Part shown: piece after piece, positions 57,108-64,000 of the stretch
Position numbering within the stretch: position 1 is the first letter of the stretch
How the letters are laid out: the number at the start of each line of letters is the position of its first letter
From: Aselliscus stoliczkanus
Taxonomy: Eukaryota > Chordata > Mammalia > Chiroptera > Hipposideridae
Direction: 5' to 3'
Assembly: GCA_033961575.1 (NCBI GenBank)
Contig: CM066737.1
Location: 86,610,271 to 86,674,270 of the forward strand
Length of the DNA stretch: 64,000 nucleotides
Translations under genes and position numbers: made by a program
The notes under the pieces: model-generated
Databases searched by the model: none
What the model was told of the DNA's origin: nothing
What the model saw: only the letters and a program-made list of their open reading frames with translations

Positions 57108-57569
57108 ATAAAGATTTTATTGGGGAATTGGGGGAGGGGAACAGTGTTGGGGAACTGGGGAAGGGAAACAGACAAATTGCTGTCCTTTTTTGTTCTTCAG
57201 TCTAGTTGTGGAGGACATTGCGCTCTTCCAGGGTGAGGCAGATTGGTCGCCAGCCTCTGGACGGCCACTCACAGTGGCTCTTGGCAGATCACACTGGCTG
57301 CCAGCTGCTCACGCTGGCTGCCGGCCACTCACTGTAGCCTATGGCAGCCTACTGCAGCAGAGGCTGCAGCCTACATTATCGCCGGGACTCACGCAGCCCA
57401 GCTCCAGGTGGAGCTGTTGTTCACCATCTTAGCTGCTGAGGGCAGTGTCACTGGCCCTCATATGTGGGATCCGAACTGGGTCGCTGGTGACCCAAGCCAG
57501 CTGTTAACCACTGCACCACTCGGCCAGCCCACAAGCCAGTTCTTAACCAATACGCCACTTGGCCAGCCC
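57108..57569 (-). mobile_element. Large tRNA-derived SINE, type D, with duplicated head
   Basis: Tail 'ttccccaataaaatctttat' (minus) at 57108, body with several 'gctcac' repeats, tRNA-like unit with 'ggatcccacatatgag'. The head ends GGCCAGCCC at 57530. It is followed at once by a second, 39-base partial head (57531-57569), again ending GGCCAGCCC. The duplicated head may come from template switching or an adjacent truncated copy. Confidence 0.88.
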
Positions 57570-57574
57570 TATTT

Positions 57575-58535
57575 CTGTTTCTTGTTTTGAGTACAACTGT
57601 ATGTGTAAATGTGTGTAAAATATGTATTATACTGTATATATGATATTAATGCAAACAGGGAAAATTCAAAGTCTGTAAATTAAAAATCTGAACCATGTCA
57701 TCTTTGATATAACTATGTTGTTTTAATCACAGATTTCAGTCTAGAATGACACGACAAGTTCCATGATGTGTATAATTTTTACAAATTTATTATTCATAGT
57801 AGCACTTGTGTCATTTTTTTCTTCTTAATTTCCTTGTGGCTGCTTCTGTCTAAAAATGAAAATTTCTTCTTAATCCTCTTGTTTGTATTCACTTCTTCTT
57901 AGAATAGTATATTCTGAGAAACAAAAAACTTGAAGTCTAGTAACAGTTTTGACACTATCAAATTTTAATTAAATAAATAATTAAGTAGTTATTAATTTCT
58001 CCATCCTTTAAAATGCAAAAGTATGAACTCTATCATCAATTTCTGAGATCATTTTGATTTTAAAAACCAGGTTGTTATAGGCCCTGAAGGGTGTATGGGC
58101 TGAAAATCATTAGTATTTTTAAGGACCCTCTTGAAAACAGCTGAGGCCTAGTAATTTTTACTGACTTCTTTGCTTTTTAAATTGTTTTCTGAAGTCATTG
58201 ATCAAAGAATGAGTCTAGAAATAGTGATCTATGTTGAAAATAGCAATGACTATAATGGTTGTTTATGGCATCTATTAATAATAAACATGAGTTTGTATTA
58301 TAAATCTATATATAACTTCTACATTACTTTGGGTAAGTTAATTAATATCTCCATGCCTTATCTCTACCATGAATTCCCTGTGAAATCAAATTTTGTTACA
58401 ACGTTTAAAATCTATCAGGCATTTGATGAATTTTGCTTCTCTTCATTCCTCTTACATTGATTAAATTTAAAGTTCATGAGCTTTTCTTGTTGTTCAGTAT
58501 CAAATATTCCTGCTCTATATTTTTTGGCATCTGAT
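57575..58535. other. No feature recognised
   Basis: AT-rich. A 96-codon frame at 58170-58460 has no recognisable similarity. Confidence 0.45.
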
Positions 58536-58539
58536 GTTT

Positions 58540-59150
58540 TAGATGAGAAGTCTGACAGCAACATGAGTAATTTTGTTTTGTAGTGGCCCTGGTTTTTTTT
58601 TCCCCTTCTATATAGAACCATTTAAAGATTTTATCGTTATTCTTATTGTTCTAACATTTCATTACTATGTGTCTCAGTGTGCACAGTTTTCGTTCATCCT
58701 GTTTGCCATCCAGCTCTCTGTTGGGCAGTTAAATCTTCAAGTGAAGGTCTTTTTGCAGTCTGGAAAATTGTCTTCCATGATTTAGTGATTTTCCTCCTCA
58801 CATTTGCTCTAACCTTTCCCTCTGGAAACCCAATTAGAAAAATATTGGTACATGTGGACCAACACATTTTGCCAAGTTTCACTTTTTCTCTCTTACTTTT
58901 CCAGCATTTACTCATTCAACCTGCCTCAATAAATGATTCTTTGATTCAATATTACTTGATAGTCACTCCTTAGCAGAGTGTATTCCACTATTCCGCCATG
59001 AACTGTTAAGTGTCTTTCCCCATGCTGGAGTGTTAAATCTAGCATTTTACTCTCTATGATGTTTGTTTACCTCAAATATTTGATCATTCATATTTTTGTG
59101 TGCTCAGTGTTGTTTTTGAACATCTCTGTCATCCTGCCTCATCTGTTTGC
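58540..59150 (-). mobile_element. Possible old L1/HAL1 ORF1 relic (antisense)
   Basis: The order 'ttactatgtgtctcagtgtg', 'gtctggaaaattgtcttcca', 'ttccctctggaaacccaatt' resembles the antisense of ORF1 in old L1/HAL1 elements. Minus-strand 'FLIGFPEGKVRANVRRKITK' recalls the 'IGIPEGEE' RRM start. Very diverged; a weak call. Confidence 0.4.
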
Positions 59151-59154
59151 CATA

Positions 59155-60440
59155 ATCTCGGTTCTGACTGAATGAAGGGAAGAGGAAGATGCCTTTGATG
59201 GGGGTGTCTTCTGACTGTGAGAGATGCCAGGCCTCTCCTGGTTGTCTAATGGCAATCTGAGCTCTCCAGACTCAGTATTCAGACCCAGTGCTTTAGCCTA
59301 CAGCTTTCTGCCAGGTGCTTAGCATAAATAAAAGAGGAGGGAGAGAGCAATAAACATAGCTTCTCCAAACAAAGTTCCCTAATGAATTGTCCTGATGTAC
59401 ACTTTGGGACCCTTTTACATTCCTGCATAAACTGACTCTGAGCTTGCAGCCACCACAGAACCAGTCTCACTTAGAAACAGTCCCTTTGCATGATTGAGAT
59501 CTGATCTCTTCAGTCAACACCATTATATCTACTTGCTACATTTTAGGACTCTCTGAACATTTCTGGGCCACTTTTGGTGCTTTTTCTTAAATCCCACTGC
59601 TTTGGTGATTTCTCCCCTACAAGGAAGGGTCTTTTCCCTATTTCTTGAAAAGTCATCTGAGTGGAAAGTTACAAATGTAAGCCCATTTACATTCTTGTTC
59701 TAAACTCCCATTAGCCTATTAGGAGACAATTCTTTGTAATCTATTCACTGCTTCACATGCACTAGTAAATTGGCAAATTCTACCCATAGTTGTTAAATAT
59801 GTTCTGATAATAGATAATACTGCAAGAACCCACTTTGCCTGGAAATGTCTAAAAAATAATGCCTCTCTATGCCCCCCACTCACAGCCCACCAAGGCAGCT
59901 CTTAACAAATGACTAATTTATGGTATTGGGTATAAATGCCACAGCTCCAGCATTCCTATAGCTGGGATAAGGTGGAGGCACATATGTTCTCATCTTTTTG
60001 AAGGTTTCCCTGTAGGAATCATCTCTGATTGTCCATTGTGGTAGCTGGCATAAGAACACACCCGTTATCTCTATGCTTCTGCTGGTGTTACCTGTCCTTC
60101 CAAAAACAACTACTTGTGCTTAAATATTTGACTTCATGAAAACTGAAACTAAGCAATTACCATGCATCAAATCGCCATAGTGTTATGAAATGTGTCCAAT
60201 TAGCCTCCATTTAAGTATTATATTATTTGATTAAAGTAGTAAACCAGATATGACAAAATAATCATGTATTTTTCCCTTATATATCATGTTTATTTGAATC
60301 TGAACATAAAAACAACACACATTACAAAGAAGCTTTGCTACATAGCATACAGTAGAATACACAAAGTGTATTTTACAGCATTATAGTCTAGTGAAATATT
60401 TAGGTAATAAAGGGCTTTGTGATGATATTGTTTTGAAAAA
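59155..60440. other. Unrecognised, moderately mixed composition
   Basis: No known repeat or exon is seen from 59155 to 60440. With 34480-35775 it is one of the few segments without clear repeat origin. Confidence 0.4.
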
Positions 60441-60442
60441 TA

Positions 60443-60598
60443 CAGTAATACCTTGGTTTGTGAGCATAATTCATTCCAGAAACAAACTACTCATATTGTA
60501 AGACATCACTTGATTACCATGTTAAAATGTGTTAGAAATGTTTGCTCGTCTTGTGGAACACTCACAAACCACATTACTTGCAATCCAAGGTTTTACTG
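60443..60598. mobile_element. 156-bp MITE, copy 2, TA target
   Basis: Ends CAGTAATACCTTGGTTTG and, inverted, CAGTAAAACCTTGGATTG, TA on both sides (60441-60442, 60599-60600). Same length as 48258-48413 and closely similar throughout, including 'tcttgtggaacactcacaaa'. Confidence 0.92.
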
Positions 60599-60663
60599 TA
60601 CTATATACTATATTGTTTTCTTAGAGGGTTGTAGTTCCTGTGAGCATATTAAAAACAAAGGGA

Positions 60664-60815
60664 GGGCCGGCCGAATGGCTCAGTTGGTTAAGAGCTCACT
60701 CAAGAATGCTAGATGAGCTCTGAGCAACAGTAGTTCGATGCCCAGCCTGAGCTGAGCAGCCTCTGAGTTGCCAACAGGTAGCAGGATGGCTCAGCTAAAA
60801 AAACAAAACGAAACA
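60664..60815 (+). mobile_element. tRNA-derived SINE, type B
   Basis: GGGCCGGCCGAATGGCTCAG head, through 'caacaggtagcaggatggct' and a tail with C/G interruptions. Target duplication aaaaacaaaggga at 60651-60663 and 60816-60828. Confidence 0.96.
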
Positions 60816-60980
60816 AAAAACAAAGGGAAAGTCTACCATAAAAGTAAAACAAAAATCTGTCTTTATTTGAAGTTAATATTGCTCAAAATAATATGACTAG
60901 GGAAACTATAACATAATTCCTATTGATATCCAGTGAAATCAGTGTTTTTTATCAATAGCAATAAAAAAATGTGGTATGTT

Positions 60981-61107
60981 GGGCCGACTGAGTGGCGTGG
61001 TGGTTAAACGCTGGCTTGGGAAGCCGGAGGTCCCAGTTCAGGTCCCACATATGAGGGCCAGTGACACTGCCCTCAAAAAAAACAAAAACAAAAAAAACCC
61101 AGAAAAC
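60981..61107 (+). mobile_element. tRNA-derived SINE, type A, 18-bp target duplication
   Basis: GGGCCGACTGAGTGGCGTGG head and 'cacatatgagggccagtgac' body with an A-rich tail. A perfect 18-bp target duplication (aaaaaaatgtggtatgtt) is at 60963-60980 and 61108-61125. Probably young. Confidence 0.98.
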
Positions 61108-61129
61108 AAAAAAATGTGGTATGTTTTTC

Positions 61130-61970
61130 TGTGGAAAGTTAATTGACCTATACAATTATGATAGCTGCAATCTTGTATTCATTAGATCCATAATCTTACG
61201 AATCACACAAAACTGCTGAGACATTCATAATTAATTATTAAATATATTGGCTACTTTGGAAAATAGCATTGTTTAAAATAATCCATTTTAAATTTGATTT
61301 TTAAGTCAGGTAAAAACCTAGACCCTTAAGATGTGTGATTTCTTTGATATTTTGCTCAAGTTTCTTATATATTATCACACCGGTAACATAATGTTATACT
61401 AACAAAATTAATGCCCATGTATACTCCATCAAAGTATATAAATAATTTTATTGTTGCTTCAACAGAGAGGCCCCATTTGATTTTGTTAATATATATTTGT
61501 TGGATGCCTACAGCATTTTACTTTTTCTTCAAAGATTGAATAATAGTCTTTAAATACTCATTAATTGATACAATGTAATTTTCAAATGGTATGTTTGAAT
61601 TTTTATGTGTGTGATAGCAATAGACATTTTAAGTATCTGGGTTTTTTGAGTACATAGATATTATTAGCTTCTGAGTTCACTGTATCTTTGAGTTCTGGTA
61701 TATATTTGGATTTTGGTTTCATGGGCGAGCTGAAATTCCAGGGATTTAGAGAGTTATTAAAATATACAATTCTCAATTATAGTGTCAATTTTCATTCAAG
61801 GTGCATTTAACATCTATTTTTTTCCCTCCTGATGGGAATTTTTTATGCTTTCCTATCATTTCTTCATACTTCAGTGGTTGTCTTCAAAATACCGTCCTAA
61901 TTATGCTACCTCCTCACTCAAAAATCAGTTATTTTGATGCCATTGAACAGTTCTCCAAATGTCTATAAAA
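61130..61970. other. No feature recognised
   Basis: AT-rich without recognisable repeats or exons. Confidence 0.45.
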
Positions 61971-61974
61971 CACC

Positions 61975-62080
61975 CACCCATTTTCAAGAAGACCCAGTTC
62001 AAATGCCTCTTCATTAATGAGGCAGATCTTGAATCCCATCCCACTGGCGTTAATCTCACCTTTCTCTGCATTCGTATACA
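61975..62080 (+). mobile_element. L2 LINE fragment
   Basis: 'gacccagttcaaatgcctct' followed by 'tcattaatgaggcagatctt' recalls the L2 3' region (cagctcaaatgccacctcctc...gaagccttcc). Old. Confidence 0.6.
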
Positions 62081-62092
62081 ATGCAGCATCTA

Positions 62093-62235
62093 TGGGCAAA
62101 TGGCTTCACCTCCCTGAGGTTTCTTTATGTATTAAAAAAAATAACAACATCACTGGTTGTTATATGCAATAAGTAACTTGACCTTTTTAAAGTACCAAGC
62201 CTGGTTTGGCAGATATTAAATTCAATAAATTGAAG
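62093..62235 (+). mobile_element. MIR SINE fragment
   Basis: 'gggcaaatggcttcacctcc', 'ctgaggtttctttatgtatt', 'ggttgttatatgcaataagt' and 'accaagcctggtttggcaga' follow the MIR core and tail. Confidence 0.75.
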
Positions 62236-62317
62236 CTATTAATATGTTTTATTATGATAACACACAATCTGCTGTGTGGTAGAGTTATCTGTGAACAAAC
62301 ATGTCTCTTTCTATTAG

Positions 62318-62400
62318 CATATAAACTCTTCAAGTGCAGATTTTATGCCTAAATTGATCTTAATATCCCCCCAGTAATTGAGCACTTCTCTGGCATACAT
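62318..62400 (+). mobile_element. L2 LINE 3' fragment
   Basis: 'atataaactcttcaagtgca' to 'cacttctctggcatacattg' follows the L2 3' end (gtaagctccatgagggcagg...gtgcctggcacatagt). Confidence 0.55.
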
Positions 62401-62614
62401 TGCTTGTTTGTTTTACTTTTAATTCATATGAATTTGATACAAAAGTAAACATAGAAATTCACATATAGTATATCTTACAACTGACAGGACCAATACATTT
62501 TTCAATTCACAAATTTACTGAGCATATATCATGTGCTTATTATATCATAGGTTCTATGATCAATACTGCAATAGGGTAGCTGTGACAACATAATATCTTC
62601 AAATATTTATTGTG

Positions 62615-62616
<2 letters not shown>

Positions 62617-62653
<37 letters not shown>

Positions 62654-62670
62654 TATGTGTGTGTGTGTGT
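62617..62670. repeat. (TG)n microsatellite
   Basis: GT run with two TA interruptions, 54 bases. Confidence 0.97.
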
Positions 62671-62679
62671 TCATTCATC

Positions 62680-63885
62680 TCCCTACAATAGTTTTGTATC
62701 CCACATTGGTGTCACTTCTCAAACTAGACTTTAACAGTTACTGCTGAATGGAATGGAGGCTATCACATTACTTCTAGTAATTTAGCTAGAAGCTCCTTGG
62801 CTGGGGGAGAAGGGCTGAGTCGGAGAAAAATACACACAGTAAATGCTGGAGTGTTTCTAAGAAGGAAACTTCCAGTGTGTCTCACTTGGGGCATATCCAA
62901 GTTTTCCTGTGGGTGAAAGGGGAATAGAATTCCAAAACAGGTTAAAATTTTTTAAGTAGGTGACATCTGTGCTCCTGTTGCCATATGAGATCTTCAAGAC
63001 CCAGCCCATTTTATACTTCAGCATGGTGCAAGCACAGGTAATGGTAGGGAAAGAGATGAGGTTGGGCTAGGCAGATCCATCTGGTCTGAGACAGTTCATG
63101 GAGATTTTTGTGGCTCCAGAGTGACACAGGAGAGAAGCAAAACTTTCCTCTGCTCCCTGGAAAGGTGTAAAAGTAACCTAAAAACTGGAGACTGCAAACA
63201 AGCAAGCTAGCTAGCTGGCAGAGCCAGCTATTGTTGAAATAAGGGGGTGGTGCAGCAGGAAACAACACAAATCCTATAACTAGGATTTTAGAGAAAGGGT
63301 GACTACTTTAGTGAAGGTCAGGACAGAAAATTCTTACAGCTGAGAGCAAAACAGAGCAATATATATACCAAAAGATGCATGAGATGAACACATGAGGATT
63401 TAGCACCAAATTAGCCCTCCCCTAACACATTCATAATTCTACATGAGCATTCCATATACACCCTTAATTAAATACCACCTCAGGGAAAAAGGAAAGGGAA
63501 AGTAAATTCTTTTCTAATGTAGAAAATCCTGAATTGAAAGAAAAAAAATACTGAATTAACAGTTTTACAGAAATGACTAGGTTCAGTTGCATCCTACTGA
63601 GTTGAAAAGGGACTCTATAGAGAGATAACTATAAATTACAGTACTAAAAAAATTGTCCACCTGAGTTGTGTGCTGTGAAATTTCTATCTGGAACATATTC
63701 ACTATATCTTGAAGAGTATCATTCAAAATGACAGAATTTTCCACCAATTATAATTTTGGAGAAACTTCTTATATTGAAAAAAAAAAACATTACACACACA
63801 CACAATTCATACTGATATGAAATAGTTTAAAACTCAGTATAAAAATGAGAAATGTATGTCTATAGTTTTTATTCCCACTGTAGAA
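62680..63885. other. No feature recognised
   Basis: Less AT-rich around 62740-63300, with an 85-codon minus frame (63011-63268) of no known similarity. A GCTAGCTAGCTAGC-like patch is at 63205-63218. No repeat family recognised. Confidence 0.4.
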
Positions 63886-63889
63886 CAAT

Positions 63890-64000
63890 ATTTTTATTTT
63901 TAATTTTTAAAAATAAAAATTATATATATTTAAGGCTTATAACATGATTTGATGTACATATAAGCATTGAAAGGATTTCTACAATCAATCTGACTAATAT
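63890..64000 (-). mobile_element. L1 3' UTR (antisense), runs off the window
   Basis: 'aattatatatatttaaggct', 'tataacatgatttgatgtac' and 'ttctacaatcaatctgacta' match the antisense L1M 3' UTR. The rest lies beyond the window edge. Confidence 0.65.

Noticed and set aside
42870..57180. Repeated 'attttattggggaattgggg' boxes as a CRISPR-like or satellite array
   Set aside because: They are kilobases apart and each is the tail of a type C or D SINE; there is no regular spacer.

Overview
The window is vertebrate intergenic DNA, almost certainly from a bat. It is AT-rich and has no recognisable host exon or open frame with host-gene character. The reading frames that carry meaning belong to transposable elements, and nearly all are broken. 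The bat call rests on the SINEs: many copies of short tRNA-derived elements beginning GGGCCGGCCGAGTGGC, larger relatives ending CCCCAATAAAATCTT, and Ves-type tRNA SINEs. Several young-looking mariner families fit the same host. Within bats I lean to the horseshoe/leaf-nosed group, but only from memory of SINE types.

Layout. 0-13 kb: an MLT1-like LTR relic, two mariner relics (965-1580, 4545-5500), MIR and L1 3' fragments, and long AT-rich stretches with nothing recognisable. 13-16 kb: three L1 3' ends in antisense, one split by an LTR and a SINE, another holding an 80-bp mariner MITE. 18-25 kb: an LTR-rich belt with a solo LTR that has clear ends and a 4-bp target duplication (21727-22183), two copies of one LTR family in opposite orientation, and a 79-bp GA tract. 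25-29 kb: an L1 with its 5' end but most of ORF2 deleted. 32-34 kb: a sense-strand L1/HAL1 ORF1 relic. 35-46 kb: mariner fragments, an antisense L1 without the reverse-transcriptase core, and two mariner copies sharing one internal deletion. 47-52 kb: a pair member of a 156-bp MITE family, a trimeric tRNA SINE, a Ves SINE, and a complete half-L1 (HAL1-like) element at 49182-51950. 53-55 kb: a full-length mariner with two nested SINEs, then a second trimeric SINE. 56-64 kb: a large SINE with a duplicated head, the second 156-bp MITE, L2/MIR relics and an L1 3' end that runs off the window.

The most notable object is the HAL1-like retrotransposon. It has a 12-bp target duplication, oligo-T at its 3' side, an ORF1 with only one internal stop (CGA to TGA), no ORF2, and CpG-rich 111-bp tandem monomers in its 5' region that keep a 181-codon upstream frame open. 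Also notable are the modular SINEs with one, two or three tRNA-like units on one shared AATAAA/TCTT tail. I found no evidence of a new defence, metabolic or regulatory system. Family names are from memory of consensus sequences, and many repeat boundaries are approximate to about 20-50 bases.
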